Shown here: positions 9,654-19,040 of the stretch, one piece after another
Layout: every line of letters begins with the position of its first letter
How positions within the stretch are numbered: the stretch's first letter is position 1
DNA from: a virus
Strand: one strand, 5' to 3'
Virus record (IMG/VR): IMGVR_UViG_3300024239_000013
Location: 221,142 to 285,141 of that record
DNA length: 64,000 nt
Notes under the pieces: model-generated
The model's database searches: none
What the model saw: the letters and a program-made list of their open reading frames with translations, nothing else
What the model was told of the DNA's origin: nothing
Program-made: the position numbers and the translations under genes

Positions 9654-11852
9654 TTAGTTGTTGGTTAAGCTTTTTCCCATTATATCAACTTGAAATTTTA
9701 GATTTTCTGAGTCGATACAAACTATTTCTAACACTGGTTTATAATCTTGCGATGCGAATATCGATTCATCCAATGTTATGATATTTGTAGAATAGCTAAT
9801 GTTACTAGGATTTGAAATTGGATATTTTCCATGTGAGTTTGTTAAGATCCTAATAAAATAGTTTCCTGGGTAAATTATATCTCCAAATGATATTCTAAAT
9901 CTCTGTCCATTTTTCCATTTTACTATATCATCATTTATTCTTATTGTTAAATCCCCACTTAGAGTAATAGGATTTCCATTATTGACGTGTTTAAAATAAT
10001 TAGAGAAGTTTAACAGCTGAATTTCGTTGTTTCCATTTTGAGTAAATGTTCCTTTACCCATATTCTCTCCAATATTAAAATCTTCGTTATTGTTATTGAT
10101 AATAACCTGATTTGGTGTGGATTTATCTAAACTTACTCCGATTCCTTGTTTAAGTAAATCGAGATTGTATGAAACTTCAACACTAGTCTGATTATTTATA
10201 ATCGCTCTAATTAAATCATAATTTTGATTAATTAGACCCATAATAGAATTAGTATTATTAAATAAAGCCTGATTTGCAGCTAATGTTTCTTCTAAATTGT
10301 TTATTTTTCTTTGTAAATTAAGAGCAGTTTCGGAAGAAAGTATTACATTTTCCACGTTTGTTACTCTTTTACTAAGATCTATGAAATTGACACTAGCATT
10401 ATTTAAAGTAGCTGATGCATCTTGTAAAACATTCATTGCATCCATAAACATTGATAAAGAGAATGGAGAATAGTCGTTTATAGCCTGTTCTACCCCAGTT
10501 TGATCAATATCTGTATCAAATTTAAGATTTATTTTAAATCCGTAAGAGTTACCATTTAATTTTGTAACCGGATTTGGTCTATATTTCTGTAATCTAGGGA
10601 TATAAACCTCTCCGCTAGAAGAATTAACATCATCTAAAAATAAAACTCCATATAAATTAGTTGCAAAGTCGCTTGGATTTGCAGGATCATAAACATCATA
10701 ATAGATTAAAACTGCATTAAATTCAAAATCAGAGGAATCAGCAGTTGCATTAAATTCTTCTAATGTTGAAATATTAGGGTTAGATATAATTCCCTGATAT
10801 GAATTAGGGTCAAAATCTATCCCAATTGAATCTAATTTGCTTCTAACATATCTGAGTGTATTAGAATTATCAGTTTTTGTTATGATGTAATTAGAAGGAT
10901 CTACGAAAGAAGAATCTGTGAAATAAGTATTAGCGGTATCTCTAGGAGAATACCAACTACCTGCTACTAATGCTTCTGTTATTCCGGTGTCAATGTAACT
11001 AGAAACTGGAGAACCTAATGCATCATCATCAAAGATAGCTAAATTTGTTAAACCACTTGGATTATTCTCATCATAGCTTCTACCAAAAAGATACTCATCA
11101 TTCAAAGGATTAAATGGATCATTAGACCATTGATAATCGGGATAATAATTCTTATCTACTATGTTTTTGAAAAGAACCGTTGGAGTATTACCATCTTTTG
11201 TAGGAACATAAACATAAACCTCTGAATATGTATTTGTGGAATTTTTAACCGAGTTTACTATATCTAAATTACCAACATATTGAACTACTCTATTATAAAC
11301 TCCTCCGGTCATACCATAGGATCCAGTAGTTCCATAAGGAGCATCTCCTTCAACATATCTTTTTTGAGTTATTGGCAATCCCTCAGACGTAATCACAGTA
11401 TTTTGATCTAATGTGGAAACAACCTCATCGGAATTCGCAGATCTAAATCTAATAGCACCGATTTCTCTTAACCATTTAAAGAAAATTCTTTCGGATACAT
11501 TTTGTTTAAGAGAGGAGTCATAGTTATCGCTACCGGTTACAGTTGATTCTAGGTTTAAGCAATAACTTTGAAAGCTTTGTGAAAAATCTATATTACCATC
11601 CCCTGTTATGATCAAGCCGTTGCTATTTGCCCAGTCTATGAATGCGCTATCTGGTCCATTTAGTCTAATATAGTTAGTTTCAGAATCTGAACTATTGTCT
11701 ATATTAGGAATATTTAAAAGTGCAAATTTAGAGAATCTAAATTTGTTAACAGAATTATTAAATGTAAAAGAAAGATCCTCTGCAGAAGAACTAAAAGTGT
11801 AAAATGTTCCACCTTGTACCTGTAAGGGTCTTATGAATGGGGTTTTTGCCAT
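9654..11852 (-). CDS. Virion structural protein (732 aa), fibre/baseplate region
   Basis: The first 120 residues contain a beta-rich region and the segment SERIFFKWLREIGAIRFRSA, which suggests a domain packed against another virion protein. Residues around 480-560 (NVLQDASATLNNASV, NVENVILSSETALNLQRKINNLEETL) are predicted coiled coil, giving a likely trimeric stalk, followed by a C-terminal beta domain. It lacks enzyme motifs and signal peptide. It lies 20 bases after the 301-residue gene and 21 bases before the 1220-residue gene on the same strand, inside one operon. I cannot assign a T4 equivalent. Confidence 0.6.
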   Translation of the reverse strand: MAKTPFIRPLQVQGGTFYTFSSSAEDLSFTFNNSVNKFRFSKFALLNIPNIDNSSDSETNYIRLNGPDSAFIDWANSNGLIITGDGNIDFSQSFQSYCLNLESTVTGSDNYDSSLKQNVSERIFFKWLREIGAIRFRSANSDEVVSTLDQNTVITSEGLPITQKRYVEGDAPYGTTGSYGMTGGVYNRVVQYVGNLDIVNSVKNSTNTYSEVYVYVPTKDGNTPTVLFKNIVDKNYYPDYQWSNDPFNPLNDEYLFGRSYDENNPSGLTNLAIFDDDALGSPVSSYIDTGITEALVAGSWYSPRDTANTYFTDSSFVDPSNYIITKTDNSNTLRYVRSKLDSIGIDFDPNSYQGIISNPNISTLEEFNATADSSDFEFNAVLIYYDVYDPANPSDFATNLYGVLFLDDVNSSSGEVYIPRLQKYRPNPVTKLNGNSYGFKINLKFDTDIDQTGVEQAINDYSPFSLSMFMDAMNVLQDASATLNNASVNFIDLSKRVTNVENVILSSETALNLQRKINNLEETLAANQALFNNTNSIMGLINQNYDLIRAIINNQTSVEVSYNLDLLKQGIGVSLDKSTPNQVIINNNNEDFNIGENMGKGTFTQNGNNEIQLLNFSNYFKHVNNGNPITLSGDLTIRINDDIVKWKNGQRFRISFGDIIYPGNYFIRILTNSHGKYPISNPSNISYSTNIITLDESIFASQDYKPVLEIVCIDSENLKFQVDIMGKSLTNN

Positions 11853-11872
11853 TGCTTTACTATATTATTTTA

Positions 11873-12778
11873 TTATACTGTGATGTTGGTAGAGCCTATT
11901 ACTATCCAAGATCCGTTCTGATTTGCCTGTCCCTGTCCAACTCTAGGCTCCCATTGAAGAGTAATTGAAGATCTATAAGCTTTATTAGCAGGTACTATTA
12001 ATCCTCCAGATGGGAATCCACCATAATTAGAATTCGTATTAAACCCAGTGTAATATGAGGAAGTTCCAGTAACTCCAGTTGCAATATATCCAGTTGCTGA
12101 TGATGTATTAACAATGGTTAATCTAGTACCTTGAGGAATATTAGGTAGGGTTCCACCTACAGGGGATATACCATCTACAACCTTCATATAGAATCCGGTA
12201 GGTCCGCACTCAGCATAAATTACATCCTCTAGTCCAGTAACGGAATATGGAGAATTTACTGGTGAATAAACTCCACCTCCGCCTGATGTATTCGCTGGAA
12301 ATGCTGTACCTGAAGTAGCACCAGATTTATATGTCGTGTTCTGGCTTATCACATGTCCCTGTGGGCCAAAGTAAAGTGAGCTATTAGCTGATAGCGAACC
12401 GTTGAATGTTGAGCTTCCATTAGAAACAAAGGTTGAACTTGAACCTAGTGTTACTGATCCATTTGCTAAAAACTCACCTGATGAAGTAAATGTTTCAGTT
12501 TGGATATCGACAAAAGAAGAACTACCATTGGAACTAATAGATACTTTTGAATTTCCGGTTGAAGGTAAAGATATTGAATCAAATTTACCAATTTTTGCTT
12601 TAACAATACCCGAAGAAGATTTAGATAAATCTAGAATTCCATTTACTGTATCTACGCCAAATACTCCAACATAACTATTAATCCAATTCTTAAATACTAA
12701 GAAATTTGAATTTATCGTTACTCTAGATGCTGATATGGAATCAGATCCTAAGATTTCGTTAATGTTTACTGTTGCCAT
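11873..12778 (-). CDS. Small fibre-like structural protein (301 aa)
   Basis: The N-terminal part (MATVNINEILGSDSISASRV) is followed by a long Ser/Gly/Thr-rich repetitive beta region (for example SVTLGSSSTFVSNGSSTF) resembling the shaft of phage fibres, then a C-terminal domain with CGPTGFY, GVTGTSSYYTG and a Trp-rich end. It is the first gene of the leftmost minus-strand operon. A GATATATA motif on the coding strand, 32 bases upstream of the ATG, is a good candidate promoter for it. It faces the divergent phoH gene across a 230-base intergenic region. Function as a fibre or fibre-attachment protein is inferred. Confidence 0.6.
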   Translation of the reverse strand: MATVNINEILGSDSISASRVTINSNFLVFKNWINSYVGVFGVDTVNGILDLSKSSSGIVKAKIGKFDSISLPSTGNSKVSISSNGSSSFVDIQTETFTSSGEFLANGSVTLGSSSTFVSNGSSTFNGSLSANSSLYFGPQGHVISQNTTYKSGATSGTAFPANTSGGGGVYSPVNSPYSVTGLEDVIYAECGPTGFYMKVVDGISPVGGTLPNIPQGTRLTIVNTSSATGYIATGVTGTSSYYTGFNTNSNYGGFPSGGLIVPANKAYRSSITLQWEPRVGQGQANQNGSWIVIGSTNITV

Positions 12779-12809
12779 TTTTTTCTTTTAATTTGTTTTT
12801 TTATTGAAA

Positions 12810-12817
12810 TATATATC
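12810..12817 (-). promoter_or_regulatory. Candidate late promoter element GATATATA
   Basis: The minus strand reads GATATATA 32 bases upstream of the 301-residue gene. The same motif recurs upstream of several other minus-strand operons in this window and resembles the T4 late promoter element TATAAATA. Confidence 0.55.
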
Positions 12818-12840
12818 ATTGTCACAGACAACACTTAAAT

Positions 12841-12987
12841 ATGACGGGACAAAAAAATATCTTTCATAAAAAAGTCTTAATTGATATATCTTTAATCACA
12901 AAACATGTGATTTATTCCCGTCTAAACACAAAAAAATTAACATTAAATCAAAAAGATCTTCCAGATTGTACCCAATCTGTGCTCTAA
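12841..12987 (+). CDS. Possible small protein (48 aa) upstream of phoH
   Basis: An open frame of 48 codons from the ATG at 12841 to TAA at 12987 lies in the divergent intergenic region, 21 bases before phoH and on the same strand. The product is basic (MTGQKNIFHKK start) and matches no family I know. Its last codons overlap a 7-bp hairpin. It could be a genuine leader peptide or small early protein, or a chance frame in AT-rich DNA; nothing in the sequence settles this. Confidence 0.25.
   Translation: MTGQKNIFHKKVLIDISLITKHVIYSRLNTKKLTLNQKDLPDCTQSVL
12962..12979 (+). promoter_or_regulatory. Small hairpin in the phoH leader
   Basis: CAGATTG and CAATCTG form a 7-bp stem with a TACC loop, ending 29 bases before the phoH start. 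There is no U-run directly after it, so it is not a standard terminator. It may be a leader structure controlling phoH, or incidental. Confidence 0.25.
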
Positions 12988-13008
12988 TATAAAAAATTAA
13001 AAAAAAAC

Positions 13009-13761
13009 ATGAGAAGAAACAAGAAGAAAATTACTGATGAAGATTTTTACTCAGAATCCCACGTAACAAATTCTAGCGACAAGTCTAAATTTGATATTCA
13101 AAAATTAAGAATAGAATACAAATTTAAAAATGAAAATCAAAAAAAATTAACAAATTTAATCACGGAAAACAAAATTACTATAGCTGCAGGTCCTGCAGGA
13201 ACCGGTAAAACTTATTTGGCTTGTGCTCATGCATTGAAAATGCTAAAAACAGATCAAAGATTTAAAAAAATAATATTAGTTAAAAGTGTAACTGTATTAG
13301 AGGGAGAAGAAGTCGGATTCCTTAAGGGAGATCTTAAAGAAAAAATGTTTCCTTTCACCATATCATTCCTGGATAATTTCCATAAATTAGTCGGTGAAGA
13401 AATTACTCAGTTAATGATAAATTTAGGGTATATTGAGGTTTTACCTCTTGCTTATATAAGAGGAAGATCTATAGATAACTCAATTATAATAGTAGACGAG
13501 GCACAGAACATTACACAAAAAAACATTAGATCTACTATGACCAGAATCGGATATGATACAAAAATGATTATAACTGGGGATACTAAACAAATAGATATGA
13601 AAAATCCAAAATTATCTTCTCTTGATTTAGTAGTTAAGTTATTCGAAAATAAAGATGGAATAGGTACAATGGCATTCTCAACAGAAGACATTGTAAGAGA
13701 TCCGATAGTAAAACTCATCGAAGAAACTTTCGATGAGTGGGAGAGAAATGGAGGTAAATAA
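13009..13761 (+). CDS. phoH: PhoH-like ATPase
   Basis: PhoH-family proteins are P-loop ATPases with a helicase-like core, very common in large phages; their exact role in infection is unsettled, though RNA-related activity is suspected. The Walker A motif GPAGTGKT is at residues 61-68 after a short charged N-terminal extension. A Walker B-type IIIVDEAQN lies near residue 163 and is followed by TRIGYDTKMIITGDTKQID, the characteristic PhoH sensor region. The length of 250 residues fits the single-domain phage type. It is one of only two clear plus-strand genes and is convergent with the 1350-residue gene, with a 5-base gap. The leader is A-rich with no Shine-Dalgarno sequence. Confidence 0.93.
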   Translation: MRRNKKKITDEDFYSESHVTNSSDKSKFDIQKLRIEYKFKNENQKKLTNLITENKITIAAGPAGTGKTYLACAHALKMLKTDQRFKKIILVKSVTVLEGEEVGFLKGDLKEKMFPFTISFLDNFHKLVGEEITQLMINLGYIEVLPLAYIRGRSIDNSIIIVDEAQNITQKNIRSTMTRIGYDTKMIITGDTKQIDMKNPKLSSLDLVVKLFENKDGIGTMAFSTEDIVRDPIVKLIEETFDEWERNGGK

Positions 13762-13766
13762 ATTTT

Positions 13767-16700
13767 TTAGCTTCTAAAAGTAGCATCGGGATTATCCGGC
13801 ATATCAATATCACTACCAAATTGTTGATTGCCGGATTTTAATATTTTATTCTGTTCGATCATAAGATCTTTGGCCAATTTTCTAACTTGATAATCTCTAC
13901 CTGGGAAAGGTTCAGGTTGTCCGTAATCAAAAGAATCAACAAGATTTGGATTTTTATCATCTGGATTTTTCTCTTTGTGATTTACTACCTCAATATAACC
14001 AGGTTTAGTTGTTGCATAGACATTACCGAATGAATCTTCAACACTATTGTATATTGTATAATTTCCAGCGGAAGTAAAAGTATAGATAAAATAAGGGGTT
14101 TCTTTAACATCCAATAATACATCACCAGTTATTGAATTTTTTAAAACCCAATTATTATTTTGCTTTCCATAGATATTTGATGCATAATTACTAAAAATTA
14201 CGGTGGTCATAAGAGGGATTTTCATTCCCTTATCCGTTGAATGCACATCGCACCAGGACCAAGCTCCGGAACCAGGTCTAGATATAATGTTACCCAGATT
14301 TATACCAAGTTCGGGAACATATTGTTCTGAAATAAAGGTAGACCCTTTATTAGAATCATATATTTGGTACCCCTCTCCGGTACTACCGTAATTAAAAGCA
14401 GAAACTGCTAGATTATTCTTTTTGTCCAACTCAATAGATATTGAAAAATCCAATCCATTACTTAAATCTAAAGAAAATTCTTTAGTGTCTAATATTTTAT
14501 TTTTTCCGTTAGTTTTAACTATAGAAACCACATCACCAGAGGGAGTATTTAATTCAGCATATGATACCATTCTATTACCATTATCTAAAATATCAGAAGA
14601 CAATAAAACTAAATAAGATGGATCTATGGAAACATTAAAATTATCCATGGATAGAGGAACTGCTTGATCCGTTATTCTAGCTGTAATAAAATGAGAACCC
14701 ACAGATTCTGCTATATATGGGGTTCCAAAATATTCTCCTGAACCTCCAAATATACTGGTAATATAATAAGAAGAAAGATCTTTAGAAATCTTAGGATAAG
14801 GGAGATATCCAGTTGCTCCTTGTATAACACCTCCAGTTAAACCTTTACCATCCTTATCTAAAATTATGTAGTATGGGGTATATGAAGAAATTCCGTTGAA
14901 TTCTATTCCACTAAAATTAAAACTTCCACTAGAGATACCAGTCATCAAAGAAGTTTCGTCATTATATAATGATTTTATATCCGAAATTATTCTACTACCT
15001 GAGGTTGTTCCGCTACCAAGATAATTTGTACTTGATGTTTTAGTTGAAAATAACGAAAGATCGTCTGATGACATTTTAACATATCCTATTATACTATCAG
15101 AATCCATATTTTGAACAATATCTGAGTTGGATTGTAAAATCTCACTATCTGTTCCTATGTAATCACCAGTCCGATTCCAAAGATTTTTTAATGTAGAAAC
15201 CCCACCGTTTTGTGAAGTACCAAAAACTGGGTCAGATGTTATAGCTAAATTTACAGAATATCTAGATACATCCAATTTAGTTGATTTTTTATTTTCGTAA
15301 AATCCATCTAAGGAATATTTAGAAGGGAAAGATCTAAATTCAAAACATCTGTAGGATTTTGCTACGTCTGAATTAAATCCTCCAGTTTGTCCTAGGTTAC
15401 TAAAGCTGATGGTATTACCAAGATCCCTTCCTATCTTAGCTACGAATACTGAACTAGTATTAAAGTTATTCGTATTGAAATCAGAAGTAACACTAAAGAT
15501 TTCTCTAATTAAAGGGTAAGATCCATCAGAATAATCATAGACGGTTATATAGAATGTATCATTAGTATTATAAGAGAAACTACCCAATGAACCGTTATAA
15601 GCATAATTATAACTAACCCCCAATTTAACCCCCTTTGGACTATTTGGTAGATTTTCAATATAATCAACTCTATATAAAGCAGATTCAGATCCTCTTCTTA
15701 ATAGAATAGGCATTGCAGTAAAGATCTTTTCTAGATTAATATTTGTGAGAGAAGAGTCAAAATTGTTAACATAAATAAATTCTATATCCTCCCATTTATT
15801 AGAAGAAAATCCTACATCGAACATTCCTTTACTTTGACCGAGATTTCCACTAAGATACTTCCAAGTTCCTGTAATTATAACAGAACCAGTAGATCCATAG
15901 ACCCAATGATATTCACCAGATGTTAAACCAGGAACATTAGGATTAGTTACTCCTGCAGGAGCACCTGTAGGACCGTTTCTATATGAATAATTTTCACCTT
16001 CTAACGAATCCCAAACATATGGACCATTTTCTATAAATCTATCAAATGTACCAGAAACAAATAAATAACTTTCATCTTCTGCTGCTACGATATCTTGTAC
16101 TCTTGTTCGGTATCCTCTAAAAGGTAATATTGAATTTACAGATCCATTTTCATTATAAGAAACAATAAATCCCATTTCTCCGGTATCTAATGTGGACAAT
16201 CCAGAAATGCTATTGTCAACCAGGGCTCCACCTATAGTTGGATTTTCATTGTTTAATATTGCTGGCCTATCGTTGCTAAAATTACCGAAATTCACCGAAA
16301 TGTTGCCTTTTAAATATCCACCAACATAATAGTTAATACCATTTTGAGTTTCTATAGAAGTCGAAGAAGTTATCTGTAGGTATCCATGATAATTTGGGTC
16401 GCTATTATTTTGTATAACTGTTATCTTACTATTCCAACTAGGAGGACTTATCGAATCAGATAATAGACTTTCCTCGTACGATTCTATAGGCCAATTATCC
16501 CAATATTCTTGTTTTCCTGCTTTACCACTTGCTATATCGGAAAGATTTGTCGTGAGGAAAAGATTTCTTAGATCAATCCCAGGAAACTTATATTTTAAAT
16601 AATCCTCTTGGTAAACCCTCCATTTAGGATATTCCCATGTATATTTATTAACTTTAGGTAAAGGAGCACCAGTAGATCCTGTTGAAGAAAAATAAGTAAA

Positions 16701-17819
16701 GTTCCATCCCGTGGCTCCAGTATAATTGGACGATCCATATACATGTGGCTGGTCATAATTAAAAACAACAAGATCATTATGACATAAAACCCATAAACCA
16801 TTTTCATATACTGTTAGATTTTTTTGGCTTATGTTATTCTCAACTAATTTTATATCGATTACGTTATTGTTATTTAGTTCCGAGTTTGATGTCGTATATT
16901 GAGTATGTGTATATCCATTGAAATGCCAAAGACCAGTTCCCTGGTATAGTTCACCGTCACCTACTGAGTAAAAAACATGACCATTTGGTCTGGCTTTTAC
17001 TTTAGTAACAGGACCTGATGTTGAATAATTCCAAAAATCTTTCCCATTAAAAAACGAAAGACCAGAATCTGTACCAATCCAAAGATTACCATCTTCATCT
17101 AAATCTAAAGAAAAGATATTATCCGATATGATCCCACTAGTTTTCGTATTGTAAATTTGTGCTTGTTTTATGATCTTAACATCGTCTGTTAAATCTAATG
17201 CATCAAGAACTCCTTGTGGAATTTTAAATAGACCTTCGTTTGTTGCAATATAATAAAAATAACCCTTACCGTCATATCCCTTAGTTATAATATCATATAT
17301 GTGTGGCCAAGTATATCCGGGTACATTTTCTTTCCATTGCCCAGTTTCTATTGTATAATAAAACAATCTTCCCCCAGTAACACCTTTAAATTCTGTATAA
17401 GAATCTACAGGACCAGTTCCACCGAATCCATTTAGAGGAGTACAAAAAGCTAATATATCGTCTCCGAATGGACAAGAGTAAATGTGAGAGATTTCTTGGG
17501 GAACTTCAAAGTCTCCCAAATCGGAAAAATTCCAGCTTTCTCCTATTGAAACGTCATTACTGTCAATGTAAAAAACAGCAACCTCATTTAATCCTGCAAC
17601 TGGACCTTCTGCACAGCCAACCCAAACTCTATCTTCAGGATCTATAGATATACATCTAGTATCTAAAAAATAAGGAGCTCCGCTTGGAACTGCAGAATTT
17701 TGGTAATTATAATAATCCCATCCATTTCCATTGAACCTTTTAATGTCTTGACCGCATCCCCAAACATAAAATTCACGGTCAGTGTCAATTTGGTTCATTA
17801 TTAAATTATAGTTTGCCAT
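13767..17819 (-). CDS. Large virion protein (1350 aa) with beta-propeller-like N-terminal half
   Basis: The N-terminal 330 residues contain repeated blades of the two-component-regulator propeller type, for example DEDGNLWIGTDSGLSFFNG and DPEDRVWVGCAEG, so a propeller-like domain is likely. The middle is beta-rich with many Gly-X-Thr-Gly loops (GATG, GSTG, GPTG, GLTG). Near the C-terminus, a PKD-like segment (YFIYTFTSAGNYTIYNSVEDSFGN) precedes a charged tail. No enzyme motif is visible. Propellers in fibre proteins often bind glycans, so a receptor-binding role is plausible but inferred. The gene follows the glycosyltransferase gene on the same strand across a 191-base gap holding candidate promoters. 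Confidence 0.6.
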   Translation of the reverse strand: MANYNLIMNQIDTDREFYVWGCGQDIKRFNGNGWDYYNYQNSAVPSGAPYFLDTRCISIDPEDRVWVGCAEGPVAGLNEVAVFYIDSNDVSIGESWNFSDLGDFEVPQEISHIYSCPFGDDILAFCTPLNGFGGTGPVDSYTEFKGVTGGRLFYYTIETGQWKENVPGYTWPHIYDIITKGYDGKGYFYYIATNEGLFKIPQGVLDALDLTDDVKIIKQAQIYNTKTSGIISDNIFSLDLDEDGNLWIGTDSGLSFFNGKDFWNYSTSGPVTKVKARPNGHVFYSVGDGELYQGTGLWHFNGYTHTQYTTSNSELNNNNVIDIKLVENNISQKNLTVYENGLWVLCHNDLVVFNYDQPHVYGSSNYTGATGWNFTYFSSTGSTGAPLPKVNKYTWEYPKWRVYQEDYLKYKFPGIDLRNLFLTTNLSDIASGKAGKQEYWDNWPIESYEESLLSDSISPPSWNSKITVIQNNSDPNYHGYLQITSSTSIETQNGINYYVGGYLKGNISVNFGNFSNDRPAILNNENPTIGGALVDNSISGLSTLDTGEMGFIVSYNENGSVNSILPFRGYRTRVQDIVAAEDESYLFVSGTFDRFIENGPYVWDSLEGENYSYRNGPTGAPAGVTNPNVPGLTSGEYHWVYGSTGSVIITGTWKYLSGNLGQSKGMFDVGFSSNKWEDIEFIYVNNFDSSLTNINLEKIFTAMPILLRRGSESALYRVDYIENLPNSPKGVKLGVSYNYAYNGSLGSFSYNTNDTFYITVYDYSDGSYPLIREIFSVTSDFNTNNFNTSSVFVAKIGRDLGNTISFSNLGQTGGFNSDVAKSYRCFEFRSFPSKYSLDGFYENKKSTKLDVSRYSVNLAITSDPVFGTSQNGGVSTLKNLWNRTGDYIGTDSEILQSNSDIVQNMDSDSIIGYVKMSSDDLSLFSTKTSSTNYLGSGTTSGSRIISDIKSLYNDETSLMTGISSGSFNFSGIEFNGISSYTPYYIILDKDGKGLTGGVIQGATGYLPYPKISKDLSSYYITSIFGGSGEYFGTPYIAESVGSHFITARITDQAVPLSMDNFNVSIDPSYLVLLSSDILDNGNRMVSYAELNTPSGDVVSIVKTNGKNKILDTKEFSLDLSNGLDFSISIELDKKNNLAVSAFNYGSTGEGYQIYDSNKGSTFISEQYVPELGINLGNIISRPGSGAWSWCDVHSTDKGMKIPLMTTVIFSNYASNIYGKQNNNWVLKNSITGDVLLDVKETPYFIYTFTSAGNYTIYNSVEDSFGNVYATTKPGYIEVVNHKEKNPDDKNPNLVDSFDYGQPEPFPGRDYQVRKLAKDLMIEQNKILKSGNQQFGSDIDMPDNPDATFRS

Positions 17820-17841
17820 TTATATTGTAAATTTACTTATT

Positions 17842-17849
17842 TATATATT
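17842..17849 (-). promoter_or_regulatory. Weak candidate late promoter AATATATA
   Basis: The minus strand reads AATATATA 23 bases upstream of the 1350-residue gene, the same spacing as two better motif copies at 35041 and 43733. It differs from GATATATA at the first base, so it is a weaker candidate. Confidence 0.3.
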
Positions 17850-17981
17850 ATATTCCTCTAATTTTCACACTCTAAAATATGATTCGCGAGAAGATGTTGG
17901 AATTTTCGTGGTTTCTTTAATATCAGCCCAAGATGATATAATTCAAAAGTGATTGCATTTCATATGATAAGTTAATTTATC

Positions 17982-17989
17982 TATATATC
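17982..17989 (-). promoter_or_regulatory. Candidate late promoter element GATATATA
   Basis: The minus strand reads GATATATA just after the stop of the glycosyltransferase gene and 163 bases upstream of the 1350-residue gene. If used, it gives a long untranslated leader. The 191-base gap between these genes holds no convincing small open frame on either strand. Confidence 0.4.
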
Positions 17990-18010
17990 AAAAATACGAG
18001 GCTCGTAAAA

Positions 18011-18976
18011 TTATAATTTTTGTCTCATTTCTTTAGCATATAAAATGGCTTGTACATAATTATAAGTATTGTTATTTGGATCTATTAATGAAAAATCTTC
18101 AGTCCAAGGAGATTTGTTTATGTAATCACCCTTATAGAAACATTTACCGTCACAATTATTAGTAACCCCGGCATTATGCATTATTTTATGTTTATTCCAT
18201 TCATCAATACCCCAAGAAGATCCCCAACTGAAAGAAAGCTCTTCAGACAATCTAATTTCATTTCCGCCTTTTAATCCACACCATAAAACCCCCCACATGT
18301 CTGCACACCATTTTTGTATCGGATTATAAGTTTCCAATTCATTTAAGCTTAATTTAGCTCTTTCCTTCTCTTCCCTATCTGACATATATTTATAAAGATC
18401 TAAGGTTACAAATTTAACATCTCTCCAAAAAAGATGATCTATATTTTTCATAAGATATTGTGCGCCTCCGGAATTGGAGTTATTTGCTTCTACTAATTCT
18501 CTAGAAACCCCTGCTATATTACACATATCACTTAAAAGCTGATCTGATTTAGATTTAATATAATTGGAGCCTATATAAGATACGGTATCACTGAGATACC
18601 AGATGTCATCATTTATTAAAGAATTAAAATCAGGAATCTCCCTAAATATTATATCAGAATCGTGATAGAATATAATCTCTTCAGAAAGCTGTGGATATTT
18701 TCTAAAATGCTGTTCTAATATATCAGGCCTTAGTATTGGAATATACCCATAATTTTCAATTTCGGTTTTTTTATAAAAGAAAAATCTTACAAATGGGTAT
18801 TTATTGGCAAGTTCTCTTCCTTCTTTGGAAACCAAATCATCATAGGAAAAAAGTATTTCTATCCAATTCGGGTTTATTCCATTTTTCATGAAATTGTGAA
18901 TCAAAACTTCGACTTGCCAATGAAAATATGGAACGTCAGGTTGGGCACAAATAAATGTCATCTTCTTGTTTATCAT
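18011..18976 (-). CDS. Putative glycosyltransferase (GT-A type)
   Basis: The 321-residue protein begins with MTFICAQPDVPYFHWQ, a beta strand typical of a nucleotide-sugar binding fold. It carries a DxD-type metal and nucleotide-sugar site in FYHDSDIIF (DSD at residues 106-108). A conserved-looking GGAQYLMKN and a C-terminal HNAGVTNN region also fit glycosyltransferases that modify surface sugars. Either the virion or host glycans could be the target. It lies among tail-fibre genes, which hints at decoration of virion proteins, but that is inference. The ATG at 18976 lies within an inverted repeat; a second in-frame ATG at codon 6 (MTF) preceded by AAGAAG is an alternative start. Confidence 0.65.
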   Translation of the reverse strand: MINKKMTFICAQPDVPYFHWQVEVLIHNFMKNGINPNWIEILFSYDDLVSKEGRELANKYPFVRFFFYKKTEIENYGYIPILRPDILEQHFRKYPQLSEEIIFYHDSDIIFREIPDFNSLINDDIWYLSDTVSYIGSNYIKSKSDQLLSDMCNIAGVSRELVEANNSNSGGAQYLMKNIDHLFWRDVKFVTLDLYKYMSDREEKERAKLSLNELETYNPIQKWCADMWGVLWCGLKGGNEIRLSEELSFSWGSSWGIDEWNKHKIMHNAGVTNNCDGKCFYKGDYINKSPWTEDFSLIDPNNNTYNYVQAILYAKEMRQKL

Positions 18977-19021
18977 AAGAAACGGTTTCTTATTATAGTT
19001 GTAGCATAAGAAACGGTTTCT
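18974..19021. repeat. Paired palindromic direct repeats at the glycosyltransferase start
   Basis: The 17-base sequence CATAAGAAACGGTTTCT occurs at 18974-18990 and again at 19005-19021. Each copy is a palindrome around a central G; the first extends to 9-bp arms (18975-18993), the second has 6-bp arms. The centres are 31 bp apart, about three DNA turns, and the first copy covers the start codon. This layout is what a two-site repressor operator would look like. Confidence 0.5.
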
Positions 19022-19040
19022 CTTTGATGTTTATGTTAAT

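Noticed and set aside
12883-12890. GATATATC in the divergent region as a plus-strand promoter for phoH
   Set aside because: The sequence is a perfect palindrome, lies 119 bases from phoH and inside the possible 48-codon frame, so it is not a convincing copy of the late motif.
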